In this document: positions 44,645-57,002 of the stretch, piece after piece | Position numbering within the stretch: the stretch's first letter is position 1 | Layout: each line of letters starts with the position of its first letter | From: Steromphala cineraria | Taxonomy: Eukaryota; Mollusca; Gastropoda; Trochida; Trochidae | Assembly (NCBI GenBank): GCA_916613615.1 | Contig: OU744723.1 | Span: 60,334,239-60,398,238, forward strand | Length of the DNA stretch: 64,000 nucleotides | Direction: 5' to 3' | The notes under the pieces: model-generated | The model's database searches: none | What the model saw: only the letters and a program-made list of their open reading frames with translations | What the model was told of the DNA's origin: nothing | Translations under genes and position numbers: made by a program

Positions 44645-45553
44645 TAATCTGTTGTCAGTGATGGGAAAAGTCTTCATTCCATCTTGTCTGTTTGGATCTG
44701 AAGCACATTTGCTGGTACAGAGCTCTGCCAGAGGTGTCGGTGATGGGAAAAGTCTCAATCTTGTCTGTTGTTTGAATCTGAAGCACATCTGCTGGTACAG
44801 AGCTCTGCCAGAGGTGTCGGTGATGGAAAAAGTCACCATCTTGTCTGTTGTTTGGATCTGAAGCACATCTGTTGGTACAGAACTCTGCCAGAGGTGTCGG
44901 TGATGGGAAAAGTCTCAATCTTGTCTGTTGTTTGAATCTGAAGCACATCTGCTGGTACAGAACTCTGCCAGAGGTGTCGGTGATGGAAAAAGTCACCATC
45001 TTGTCTGTTGTTTGGATCTGAAGCACATCTGCTGGTACAGAACTCTGCCAGAGGTGTCGGTGATGGGAAAAGTCTCCATCTTGTCTGTTGTTTGAATCTG
45101 AAGCACATCTGCTGGTACAGAGCTCTGCCAGAGGTGTCGGTGATTGAAAAAGTCACCATCTTGTCTGTTGTTTGGATCTGAAGCACATCTGCTGGTACAG
45201 AGCACTGCCAGAGGTGTCGGTGATGGAAAAAGTCACCATCTTGTCTGTTGTTTGGATCTTAAGCACATCTGCTGGTACAGAGCACTGCCAGAGGTGTCGG
45301 TGATGGAAAAAGTCTCCATCTTGTCTGTTGTTTGGATCTGAAGCACATCTGCTGGTACAGAGCTCTGCCAGAGGTGTCGGTGATGGGAAAAGTCTCCATC
45401 TTGTCTGTTGTTTGGATCTGAAGCACATCTGCTGGTACAGAGCTCTGCCAGAGGTGTCGGTGATGGGAAAAGTCTCCATCTTGTCTGTTTTTGGATCTGA
45501 AGCACATCTGCTGGTACAGAGCTCTTCTAGAGGTGTCGGTGATGGAAAAAGTT
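44645..45553 (+). repeat. 80-bp minisatellite, about 11 units
   Basis: Exact 80-bp steps of TTGTCTGTTGTTTGGATCTG, AAGCACATCTGCTGGTACAG, AGCTCTGCCAGAGGTGTCGG, TGATGGGAAAAGTCTCCATC. Units differ by a few bases that alternate along the array (TCAATC/CACCATC). Because 80 is not a multiple of three and the unit lacks stops, all minus frames are open for 80-120 codons. No start, splice or domain evidence supports a gene. Confidence 0.95.
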
Positions 45554-45889
45554 AAGATGCATTAGAGCAGCGCTGTTCAATACTAATCCATACTTATATC
45601 CTAACTTATGTTTATACTAATAAGTACACTCACATGAATTCCTTTATTAGTTTAGGTAGAACATAATAATGTATCTTATCTTTCTACATCATTGATGCTT
45701 ACATGCGAGAGCTCTGGTCTCTTCAAGCTTGAGGTCTGCCAGTTACAACCCCCCCATGAGAGATTCTCAAACCCTCCGCACCATGGTGATTGTTTGAGGC
45801 ACACATGGACAAACTTGGGTATCCAAAGGCAATTTTGTTAAACTAGATGATGTCAGGTTTATGTACATTTGCTTCATTATGGCTCTATG
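45554..45889. other. no supported feature
   Basis: Short unique-looking spacer between two arrays, with GAGAGCTCTGGTCTCTTCAA near 45710. Confidence 0.4.
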
Positions 45890-48800
45890 TAAGAGGAGAT
45901 ACATAAGGCAGGTTAGAGTATCAGAGTATCGTAAGATAGGCCGAGATATGTTATGGGATAGGAAACTGTCAGGATAAGATAGGGTAATAAAGGATATGAT
46001 AGCAAATACTATGCAAGACAGGATAGGAAGGATAGAATAGAAAAGGATGAAATTGAACAGGGATAGGATAAGATAACAAGAACAGGATAGGACAAAATAG
46101 TGAAGCTAATAGTAATGTAGTATCAGATACGGCTAGGATTGGATAAGATTATGTAGGATAGGAAAGGATAGAAAAGGTTAGGACCGGATAATATTTAGGT
46201 AGGATAGGATAAGAAGGAAAAGTTTAGGATTGAGTAACATAGGGTAGGATAGGATAAGATACTAAGGTTAGGATAGGATAAGATAGTTAAGTTAGGATAG
46301 GATAAGATAGAGTAGGATTGGATAAGATAGAGTAGGATTGGATAAGATAGTAAAGTTAGGATAGGATAAGATAGTAAAGTAAGGATAGGATAAGATAGAA
46401 AAGGTTAGGATAGGATAAGATAGAGTAGGATTGGATAAGATAGAGTAGATAGTGAAGCTAATAGTAATGTAGTATAAGATTAGGCTAGGATTGGATAAGA
46501 TTAGGTAGGATAGAAAAGGTTAGGATCGGATAACATAGAGTAGGATAGGATAACATAGAGTAGGATAAGATAGAGTAGGATAAGATAGAGTAGGATAGGA
46601 TAGAGTAGGATAAGATAGAGTAGGATAGGATATAGTAGGATAGGATAGAGTAGGATAGGATAGAGTAGGATAGGATAGAGTAGGATAGGATAGAGTAGGA
46701 TAGGATAGAGTAGGATAGGATAGAGTAGGATAGGATAACATAGAGTAGGATAACATAGAGTAGGATAACATAGAGTAGGATAAGATAGAGTAGGGTAGGA
46801 TAGAGTAGGATAGGATAGAGTAGGATAAGATAGAGTAGGATAGGATAGAGTAGGATAAGATAGAGTAGGATAAGATAGAGTAGGATAGGATAGAGTAGGA
46901 TAGGATAACATAGAGTAGGATAAGATAGAGTAGGATAGGATAGAGTAGGATAGGATAGAGTAGGATAAGATAGAGTAGGATAGGATAGAGTAGGATAGGA
47001 TAGAGTAGGATAGGATAGAGTAGGATAAGATAGAGTAGGATAAGATAGAGTAGGATAAGATAGAGTAGGATAAGATAGAGTAGGATAGGATAGAGTAGGA
47101 TAGGATAGAGTAGGATAACATAGAGTAGGATAACATAGAGTAGGATAACATAGAGTAGGATAAGATAGAGTAGGATAGGATAGAGTAGGGTAGGATAGAG
47201 TAGGATAGGATAGAGTAGGATAAGATAGAGTAGGATAGGATAGAGTAGGATAACATAGAGTAGGATAGGATAACATAGAGTAGGATAAGATAGAGTAGGA
47301 TAAGATAGAGTAGGATAGGATAGAGTAGGATAAGATAGAGTAGGATAGGATATAGTAGGATAGGATAGAGTAGGATAGGATAGAGTAGGATAGGATAGAG
47401 TAGGATAAGATAGAGTAGGATAAGATAGAGTAGGATAGGATAGAGTAGGATAAGATAGAGTAGGATAGGATATAGTAGGATAGGATAGAGTAGGATAGGA
47501 TAGAGTAGGATAGGATAGAGTAGGATAGGATAGAGTAGGATAAGATAGAGTAGGATAGGATATAGTAGGATAGGATAGAGTAGGATAGGATAGAGTAGGA
47601 TAACATAGAGTAGGATAACATAGAGTAGGATAAGATAGAGTAGGGTAGGATAGAGTAGGATAGGATAGAGTAGGATAAGATAGAGTAGGATAGGATAGAG
47701 TAGGATAAGATAGAGTAGGATAAGATAGAGTAGGATAGGATAGAGTAGGATAGGATAACATAGAGTAGGATAAGATAGAGTAGGATAGGATAGAGTAGGA
47801 TAGGATAGAGTAGGATAAGATAGAGTAGGATAGGATAGAGTAGGATAGGATAGAGTAGGATAGGATAGAGTAGGATAAGATAGAGTAGGATAAGATAGAG
47901 TAGGATAAGATAGAGTAGGATAAGATAGAGTAGGATAGGATAGAGTAGGATAGGATAGAGTAGGATAACATAGAGTAGGATAACATAGAGTAGGATAACA
48001 TAGAGTAGGATAAGATAGAGTAGGATAGGATAGAGTAGGGTAGGATAGAGTAGGATAGGATAGAGTAGGATAAGATAGAGTAGGATAGGATAGAGTAGGA
48101 TAAGATAGAGTAGGATAAGATAGAGTAGGATAGGATAGAGTAGGATAGGATAACATAGAGTAGGATAAGATAGAGTAGGATAGGATAGAGTAGGATAGGA
48201 TAGAGTAGGATAAGATAGAGTAGGATAGGATAGAGTAGGATAGGATAGAGTAGGATAGGATAGAGTAGGATAAGATAGAGTAGGATAAGATAGAGTAGGA
48301 TAAGATAGAGTAGGATAAGATAGAGTAGGATAGGATAGAGTAGGATAGGATAGAGTAGGATAACATAGAGTAGGATAACATAGAGTAGGATAAGATAGAG
48401 TAGGATAGGATAGAGTAGGATAGGATAGAGTAGGATAGGATAGGATAGAGTAGGATAGGATAGAGTAGGATAGGATAAGATAGAGTAGGATAGGATAGAG
48501 TAGGATAGGATAGAGTAGGATAACATAGAGTAGGATAGGATAGAGTAGGATAAGATAGAGTAGGATAGGATAGAGTAGGATAGGATAACATAGAGTAGGA
48601 TAGGATAGAGTAGGATAGGATAGAGTAGGATAGGATAACATAGAGTAGGATAGGATAGAGTAGGATAGGATAGAGTAGGATAACATAGAGTAGGATAGGA
48701 TAGAGTAGGATAGGATAGAGTAGGATAGGATAGAGTAGGATAGGATAAGATAGAGTAGGATAGGATAGAGTAGGATAGGATAGAGTAGGATAACATAGAG

Positions 48801-51800
48801 TAGGATAACATAGAGTAGGATAAGATAGAGTAGGATAGGATAGAGTAGGATAAGATAGAGTAGGATAGGATAGAGTAGGATAGGATAGAGTAGGATAGGA
48901 TAGAGTAGGATAGGATAGAGTAGGATAACATAGAGTAGGATAGGATAGAGTAGGATAGGATAGAGTAGGATAGGATAGAGTAGGATAGGATAGAGTAGGA
49001 TAGGATAGAGTAGGATAGGATAGAGTAGGATAAGATAGAGTAGGATAAGATAGAGTAGGATAGGATAGAGTAGGATAAGATAGAGTAGGATAGGATAGAG
49101 TAGGATAACATAGAGTAGGATAACATAGAGTAGGATAAGATAGAGTAGGATAGGATAGAGTAGGATAGGATAACATAGAGTAGGATAGGATAGAGTAGGA
49201 TAGGATAGAGTAGGATAGGATAAGATAGAGTAGGATAGGATAGAGTAGGATAACATAGAGTAGGATAGGATAGAGTAGGATAAGATAGAGTAGGATAGGA
49301 TAGAGTAGGATAGGATAACATAGAGTAGGATAGGATAGAGTAGGATAGGATAGAGTAGGATAGGATAAGATAGAGTAGGATAGGATAGAGTAGGATAGGA
49401 TAGAGTAGGATAACATAGAGTAGGATAACATAGAGTAGGATAAGATAGAGTAGGATAGGATAGAGTAGGATAAGATAGAGTAGGATAGGATAGAGTAGGA
49501 TAAGATAGAGTAGGATAACATAGAGTAGGATAGGATAGAGTAGGATAACATAGAGTAGGATAGGATAGAGTAGGATAGGATAGAGTAGGATAACATAGAG
49601 TAGGATAACATAGAGTAGGATACGATAGAGTAGGATAGGATAAGATAGAGTAGGATAAGATAGAGTAGGATAAGATAGAGTAGGATAAGATAGAGTAGGA
49701 TAGGATAGAGTAGGATAGGATAACATAGAGTAGAATAAGATAGAGTAGGATAAGATAGAGTAGGATAACATAGAGTAGGATAACATAGTGTAGGATAACA
49801 TAGAGTAGGATAAGATAGAGTAGGATAAGATAGAGTAGGATAGGATAGAGTAGGATAAGATAGAGTAGGATAGGATAGAGTAGGATAGGATAGAGTAGGA
49901 TAAGATAGAGTAGGATAAGATAGAGTAGGATAGGATAGAGTAGGATAAGATAGAGTAGGATAGGATAGAGTAGGATAAGATAGAGTAGGATAGGATAGAG
50001 TAGGATAAGATAGAGTAGGATAACATAGAGTAGGATAGGATAGAGTAGGATAAGATAGAGTAGGATAACATAGAGTAGGATAGGATAGAGTAGGATAAGA
50101 TAGAGTAGGATAGGATAGAGTAGGATAAGATAGAGTAGGATAACATAGAGTAGGATAGGATAGAGTAGGATAACATAGAGTAGGATAGGATAGAGTAGGA
50201 TAGGATAACATAGAGTAGGATAACATAGAGTAGGATAACATAGAGTAGGATAGGATAACATAGAGTAGGATAGGATAACATAGAGTAGGATAGGATAACA
50301 TAGAGTAGGATAGGATAACATAGAGTAGGATAAGATAGAGTAGGATAGGATAGAGTAGGATAAGATAGAGTAGGATAAGATAGAGTAGGATAACATAGAG
50401 TAGGATAACATAGAGTAGGATAAGATAGAGTAGGATAGGATAGAGTAGGATAACATAGAGTAGGATAACATAGAGTAGGATAAGATAGAGTAGGATAAGA
50501 TAGAGTAGGATAGGATAGAGTAGGATAAGATAGAGTAGGATAGGATAGAGTAGGATAGGATAACATAGAGTAGGATAGGATAGAGTAGGATAGGATAGAG
50601 TAGGATAGGATAACATAGAGTAGGATAGGATAGAGTAGGATAGGATAGAGTAGGATAGGATAACATAGAGTAGGATAGGATAGAGTAGGATAGGATAGAG
50701 TAGGATAGGATAACATAGAGTAGGATAAGATGGAGTAGGATAGGATAACATAGAGTAGGATAAGATAGAGTAGGATAGGATAGAGTAGGATAGGATAACA
50801 TAGAGTAGGATAAGATAGAGTAGGATAGGATAGAGTAGGATAGGATAACATAGAGTAGGATAAGATAGAGTAGGATAGGATAGAGTAGGGTTGTATAAGA
50901 TAGAGTAGAATAAGATAGAGTAGGATAGGATAACATAGAGTAGGATAGGATAAGATAGAGTAGGATAAGATAGAGTAGGATAGGATAACATAGAGTAGGA
51001 TAAGATAGAGTAGGATAGGATAGAGTAGGATAGGATAACATAGAGTAGGATAGGATAACATAGAGTAGGATAAGATAGAATAGGATAGGATAGAGTAGGG
51101 TTGTATAAGATAGAGTAGAATAAGATAGAGTAGGATTGGATCAGATGGAGTAGGATCGATAAGATAGAGTAGGATAACATAGAGTAGGATAAGATAGAGT
51201 AGGATAGGATAGAGTAGGATAACATAGAGTAGGATAGGATAACATAGAGTAGGATAAGATAGAGTAGGATAGGATAACATAGAGTAGGATAAGATAGAGT
51301 AGGATAGGATAGAGTAGGATAAGATAGAGTAGGATAGGATAACATAGAGTAGGATAAGATAGAGTAGGATAGGATAGAGTAGGATAGGATAACATAGAGT
51401 AGGATAAGATAGAGTAGGATAAGATAGAGTAGGATAGGATAGAGTAGGATAGGATAACATAGAGTAGGATAGGATAACATAGAGTAGGATAAGATAGAGT
51501 AGGATAGGATAGAGTAGGGTTGTATAAGATAGAGTAGAATAAGATAGAGTAGGATTGGATCAGATGGAGTAGGATCGATAAGATAGAGTAGGATAAGATA
51601 GAGTAGGATAAGATAGAGTAGGATTGGATAAGATAGAGTAGGATTGGATAAGATAGAGTAGAGTTGGATAAGATAGAGTAGGATTTATAAGATAGAGTAG
51701 GATTGGATAAGATGGAGTAGGATTGGATAAGATAGAGTAGAATTGGATAAGATAGAGTAGGATAGGATAAGATAGAGTAGGATTGGATAAGATAGAGTAG

Positions 51801-51905
51801 GATTGGATAAGATAAAGTAGAATTGGATAAGATAGAGTAGGATTTATAAGATAGAGTATGATTGGATAAGATAGAGTAGGATTGATAAGATAAGATTTGT
51901 TCAGA
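45890..51905 (+). repeat. 6-kb pentamer-derived satellite (10- and 15-bp units)
   Basis: Degenerate AGGATAGGATAAG sequence (45890-46500) becomes a regular array of GATAGAGTAG and GATAxxATAGAGTAG units, where xx is AG, GG or AC. It degenerates again after 51090 with GATTGGATAAG units. A block at about 46740-47250 recurs unchanged 850 bp later (47590-48100). A marker GTAGGGTTGTATAAGATAGA recurs near 50885, 51095 and 51512. With unit lengths that are multiples of five and no stop on the minus strand, three minus frames stay open for more than 1,500 codons as five-residue repeats. These are not genes. Confidence 0.97.
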
Positions 51906-51961
51906 ATCAGGTGATTGGACAATGTAATGTAATGAATAAACAATTACTCATCTGATACAGT

Positions 51962-52284
51962 TTCTATTGAATATTTGATAATAACATTGAAATGATTATT
52001 TTCTATTTCCCTACTGTGCGACCGTGGGCACTCGCTGTGGATGAATAATCGGAGATGACCTTCGGGACTGACCAGACGTAAAAGAAGAAAACAGCGAGAG
52101 GATCGTGGAACTGGAACTTCATAGGGGAGATATCCTTGTAGCTGCCATTGATAGGTTTGTAGTTGCCTGCTTCATTGTTAGTACATTACATATAACTAAG
52201 GCCAATAAGACCAGATGGGCTCATTACATTTGTCATCAAGAGGTGTTTGTCGCATGAGTAAAACTTGGGTGTCATGTTTGTGTT
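51962..52284 (+). repeat. duplicated ~330-bp segment, copy B
   Basis: Second copy of 35549-35885, in the same orientation, 16.4 kb away. It begins where the pentamer satellite ends and is followed by a HINE-like copy. Confidence 0.9.
52076..52154 (+). CDS. candidate 79-nt exon (copy B)
   Basis: It has the same acceptor (GGACTGACCAG), length, phase and GTTTGT donor as the copy at 35680-35758. The peptide differs at one residue (VKEENSERIVELELHRGDIL). Joined to the acceptor at 56856 it reads ...VAAIDR-LVGSTQTYNLDRLTKEI and stops, a plausible C-terminus. This could be an alternative exon of one gene, the matching exon of a duplicated gene, or an exon-like part of a repeat. Confidence 0.36.
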
Positions 52285-52311
52285 GTTTTATAAGGTTTTT
52301 AGCTCGTCCGT

Positions 52312-52692
52312 CTTTGTGCATTTTTGACTACCTCTACAGAACAAAAAGGCCTAGAAATCTTAAATTTTGTGTACAGACTCCTTGACTAGTGAGGATGATA
52401 AATTGTATCTTTAGTGACCCTGTGACCCCATATATGGGCCATAGCCTGATTTAAACTCTTCTCCAAAACCAAAAGGCTTAGAAAGATGAAATCTCACGTA
52501 TAGACTTCATTTTCTTCAGAAGCATCAGTCCTAGAAAGCTGAAAGTTATGTGTGTGCAGACTCCTAGTTAGATAAGGAGGTTTCTAAATTGTACATTTGA
52601 TGACCTACTAAGAGGAGAACCACCTTTGCCATACCCTAAAGCAAAATTGATATAAAACCTGATGAGCTACAGAGCCGATGGCTCTATTTTTG
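52312..52692 (+). mobile_element. HINE-like dispersed repeat, copy 8
   Basis: It opens with TTTTTAGCTCGTCCGTC, where the subterminal repeat is mutated and shortened. It has two core units and ends GATGAGCT, the hairpin AGAGCCGATGGCTCT (52671-52685) and ATTTTT. Confidence 0.8.
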
Positions 52693-53460
52693 TGTTTTCA
52701 AATTGCAGGGAGTTTAAACTCAATGACATTCTTCATTCCAACATTACAATTAATTGCTAAACTGTGTCTCACAAAGGGAAGAAGGTGTTTAAATCAAACA
52801 GCATATTCAATCAAACAGGATGGTAGTTTTGCTCTCTCTTCACATTAACATGAGGAACTTGATGATGACATCACATAAGCATTTACTATTAAAAAAGACC
52901 TGAATGTGGTTTATCATAATTTTATGATGGTTATTAAAAGTCAAACAGAATGAGCTGCTTGTATGCATACAACATTATTCACACAATCAGTATATTAAAA
53001 TATATGCTAAAACTGATCATTCAAATTCAGTTGGGCCGGGGGATGAAGCCATCTCTCCTGATGGCTCTTGTTTTACTCCTTGGTTATTTTTCAATTGAGT
53101 AAATTGTTGATAAAATATGCAAATACATACTCTTTCTGGAGTTCATTTAGCTTCATCAACTTTCTAGACATGTCAATCATGATCTCCTCATATGCCTTTT
53201 GAGGGTAAAACCTATGTGTAAATATTCTTTTTTTTCGTGATTATCATTACAACATAACTTGATAGTGACTGAACTGAAGTAACTTAGTCCTCATCATGAT
53301 TACCTATAATCTTTATGATGGCAACATCAATCTTGAAACAAAGATCAACCATTATCCCAATGAATTTAGTTTTGTAGTTTCTTTAGAAACATAACTTACA
53401 CAATGACTGATCTTTAAGATTGCATAGGGCAAAGTGACCGAAGTTGAACTTTGGACACTT
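52693..53460. other. no gene; part is a diverged repeat
   Basis: 53160-53420 resembles 39980-40240 (ATCATGATCxCCTxxATxTG, CAACCATTATCC, AACATxACTTACAxxxxGAxTG) without its tetranucleotide head. The remainder shows nothing. Confidence 0.4.
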
Positions 53461-53465
53461 TTGAC

Positions 53466-55955
53466 GCAGTATGTGTGTAGTATCAGTCCTGTGTGTAGTA
53501 TCAGTCCTGCGTGTAGTATCAGTCGTGCGTGTAGTGTGTAGTATCAGTCGTGCACGTAGTATCAGTCGTGTGTGTAGTATCAGTCGTGCGTGTAGTATCA
53601 GTCCTGCGTGTAGTATCAGTCCTGCGTGTAGTATCAGTCCTGCGTGTAGTATCAGTCGTGCGTGTAGTGTGTAGTATCAGTGGTGCATGTAGTGTGTAGT
53701 ATCATGCGTGTAGTGTGTAGTATCGAGCGTGTAGTGTGTAGTATCAGTCGTGTGTGTAGTGTGTATAATCAGTCGTGTGTGTAGTGTGTACACTGTGTAG
53801 TATCAGTCGTTCGTGTAGTATCAGTCATGCATGTAGTGTGTACACTGTGTAGTGTCAGTCGTGTGTAGTGTGGAGTATCAGTCGTGTGTGTAGTATCAGT
53901 CGTGCGTGTAGTGTGTACACTGTGTAGTATCAGTCGTTCGTGTAGTATCAGTTGTGTGTGTAGTATCAGTCGTGCGTGTAGTGTGTAGTATCAGTCGTGT
54001 GTGTAGTGTCATTCGTGCGTGTAGTATCAGTCGTGTTTGTAGTATCAGTGTAGTATCAGTAGTTCGTGTAGTGTGTAGTATCAGTCGTGCACGTAGTATC
54101 AGTCGTGTGTGTAGTTTGTAGTATCAGTCGTGCGTGTAGTATCAGTCATGCGTGTAGTATCAGTCGTGTGTGTAGTGTCATTCGTGCGTGTAGTATCAGT
54201 CGTGTGTGTAGTGTCATTCGTGCGTGTAGTATCAGTCGTGCGCGTAGTATTAGTTGTGTGTGTAGTTTGTAGTATCAGTCGTGTGTGTAGTGTGTAGTAT
54301 CAGTCGTGTTTGTAGTGTGTAGTAGCAGTCGTGTGTGTAGTATCAATCGTGTGTGTAGTGTGTAGTATCAGTCGTGCATGTAGTATCAGTCGTGCCCGAG
54401 TGTGTAGTATCAGTCCGTGTAGTGTGTAGTATCAGTGTAGTGTGTAGTATCAGTTGTGTGTGTAGTATCAGCCGTGCGTGTAGTATCAGTCGTGTGTATA
54501 GTGTGTAGTATCAGTGGTGCGTGTAGTATCAGTCGTGTGTGTAGTTTGTAGTATCAGTCGTGCGTGTAGTATCAGTCGTGCGTGTAGTATCAGTCGTGTG
54601 TGTAGTATCAGTCGTGCACGTAGTATCAGTCGTGCACGTAGTATCAGTCGTGTAGTTTGTAGTATCAGTCGTGCGTGTAGTATCAGTCGTGCGTGTAGTA
54701 TCAGTCGTGTGTGTAGTGTGTAGTATCAGTCGTGTGTGTAGTGTCATTCTTGCATGTAGTATCAGTCGTGCGTGTAGTATTAGTCGTGTGTGTAGTATTA
54801 GTTGTGTGTGTAGTTTGTAGTATCAGTCGTGTGTGTAGTGTGAAGTATCAGTCGTGTTTGTAGTGTGTAGTAGCAGTCGTGTGTGTAGTATCAATCGTGT
54901 GTGTAGTGTGTAGTATCAGTCGTGCATGTAGTATCAGTCGTGCCCGAGTGTGTAGTATCAGTCCGTGTAGTGTGTAGTATCAGTGTAGTGTGTAGTATCA
55001 GTCGTGTGTGTAGTATCAGTCGTGCGTGTAGTATCAGTCGTGTGTATAGTGTGTAGTATCAGTGGTGCGTGTAGTATCAGTCGTGTGTGTAGTTTGTAGT
55101 ATCAGTCGTGCGTGTAGTATCAGTCGTGCGTGTAGTATCAGTCGTGTGTGTAGTATCAGTCGTGCGTGTAGTTTGTAGTATCAGTCGTGTGTGTAGTGTG
55201 TAGTATCAGTCGTCCGTGTAGTGTGTAGTAGCAGTCGTGTTTGTAGTGTGTAGTATCAATCGTGTGTGTAGTGTGTAGTATCAGTCCTGCATGTAGTATC
55301 AGTCGTGCCCGAGTGTCTAGTATCAGTCCGTGTAGTGTGTAGTATCAGTGTAGTGTGTAGTATCAGTCGTGCGTGTAGTGTGTAGTATCAGTCGTGTGTG
55401 TAGTGTGTAGTATCAGTCGTCCGTGTAGTGTGTAGTATCAGTCGTGTGTGTAGTGTGTAGTATCAGTCCGTGTAGTGTGTAGTATCAGTGTAGTGTGTAG
55501 TATCAGTCGTGCGTGTAGTGTGTAGTATCAGTTTTGCGTGTAGTATCAGTCGTGTGTGTAGTGTGTAGTATCAGTCGTGCGTGTAGTGTGTAGTATCAGT
55601 CGTGTGTGTAGTGTGTAGTATCAGTGGTGCGTGTAGTGTCAGTCGTGTGTGTAGTATCAGTCGTGCGTGTAGTATCAGTCGTGTGTATAGTGTGTAGTAT
55701 CAGTGGTGCGTGTAGTATCAGTCGTGTGTATAGTGTGTAGTATCAGTGGTGCGTGTAGTATCAGTCGTGTGTATAGTGTGTAGTATCAGTCGTGCGTGTA
55801 GTATCAGTCGTGTGTATAGTGTGTAGTATCAGTGGTGCGTGTAGTATCAGTCGTGTGTATAGTGTGTAGTATCAGTCGTGCACGTAGTATCAGTCGTGTG
55901 TGTAGTGTGTAGTATCAGTCGTGCATATAGTATCAGTCGTGCGTGTAGTGTGTAG
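53466..55955 (+). repeat. 2.5-kb satellite of 18-bp GTGTAGTATCAGTCGTGC units
   Basis: Copies of GTGTAGTATCAGTCGTGC alternate with a 9-bp GTGTAGTGT spacer unit. A longer block repeats about 530-540 bp apart (for example the CGTGCCCGAGTGTGTAGTAT marker near 54390, 54930 and 55300). Open frames on both strands read as Cys-Ser-Ile-Ser or Thr-Thr-Asp repeats and are artefacts. Confidence 0.95.
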
Positions 55956-56214
55956 TATATCTAAAGATGTTCTGTAAATATTGCAACTGTACAGTTCAAA
56001 ACACAATATATCACATTCTATCTGATTGATGCTAATTTACAAAACCACTAAATAATTTATTTCATTATCTAAATCTTCATGTGTGTCTTATGACAATTTC
56101 CAGGTTTTGCAATCATTGTATAATACACAAGATTATTTACATAACACTGTTATTAGTTTAAATTAGTATTATTTTTAAGGAAAGAAGACACTCTTTTTGG
56201 GCAAGTCAGTTATT
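55956..56214. other. no supported feature
   Basis: AT-rich spacer between the satellite and the next dispersed repeat. Confidence 0.4.
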
Positions 56215-56789
56215 AGCTCATCAGGACTTAAAGTGGCATGGCCCGTCGTCCGTCCGTAAACGTTTGACACTTTCAATTTCTCCTCATGAACCATACAAAC
56301 TAGAGAGCTGAAATTTTGTGTACAGGTACCTTAGCATATGAAGATTCTAATTTGTAACTTTGGTGACCCTGTGACCCGAAATAGGGCCACAGGGGTCACA
56401 ACCTTAAAAACCAATTCTCATCTTCTTCTCCAGTTCCAAAAGGAGAAGAGAGTTAAAAATTATATGTGCAGACTCCTTGGCCAATTTGGATTCTAAACTG
56501 TAGGTTTTGTGACCCCATGACCCCAAATAGGGTCACAGGGGTCACAATCTTAAAAACCTATTTTTCTCCATTAGATGACAGTCTATGGCAAATTTATTTC
56601 TCCTTGGATATTTTAGTGTGGACTTCTTTCACTGTCTGATATTGGCGATCTAGAAAGTGTTGAATAATAATACATTTGTTTTGTAATTTTGCAATAGGTA
56701 ACATCAGTTTCATTTTTAGCTCATCTTGCCTGTATAAAGCAAACTTGATATGATGCCTGATGAGCTACAGAGCCAATGGCTCTATTTTT
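56215..56789 (+). mobile_element. HINE-like dispersed repeat, copy 9 (variant B)
   Basis: The 5' end is TTAGCTCATCAGGACTTAAA. Two core units follow, then a variant-B stretch (CCATTAGATGACAGTCTATG, CACTGTCTGATATTGGCGAT). Next is a miniature unit from TTTTTAGCTCATCTTGCC to GATGAGCT. It ends with the hairpin AGAGCCAATGGCTCT (56769-56783) and ATTTTT. Confidence 0.85.
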
Positions 56790-56855
56790 ATATATTTCAA
56801 TATGATGTGGATTATACTGAACCAGGTAGCTGAAGTTTTTATGTAACTGTTTCAG

Positions 56856-57002
56856 GCTTGTTGGATCGACGCAGACTTATAACTTGGACAGACTTACTAA
56901 GGAGATTTGAGGGAATCATGAAGCAACACATCAAGTGCAACATTGAACACAGAAGACTTGTTGGATGGTCGAACACACTTCATTGATAGGAGTAATGAGA
57001 AG
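56856..57002 (+). CDS. candidate exon after a strong acceptor
   Basis: TATGTAACTGTTTCAG is a strong acceptor and GAGAAG/GTAGCC a possible donor (57003). One phase reads LVGSTQTYNLDRLTKEI then TGA at 56908-56910 and fits the exon at 52076. Another reads LLDRRRLITWTDLLRRFEGI..., open for 43 codons to a TGA at 56984. A third (from the 41970 donor) ends after eight codons. The exon may be 3' UTR or belong to a non-coding transcript. Confidence 0.35.

Noticed and set aside
44606..45555. Several 70-123-codon frames on both strands
   Set aside because: All are phase shadows of an 80-bp minisatellite lacking stop codons.
46485..51480. Three overlapping minus-strand open frames of more than 1,500 codons
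   Set aside because: They read through a stop-free pentamer satellite in all three frames with five-residue repeats; no start, splice or composition evidence supports a protein.
53471..54747. Cys/Ser- and Thr/Asp-rich frames
   Set aside because: Direct translation of the 18-bp GTGTAGTATCAGTCGTGC satellite.
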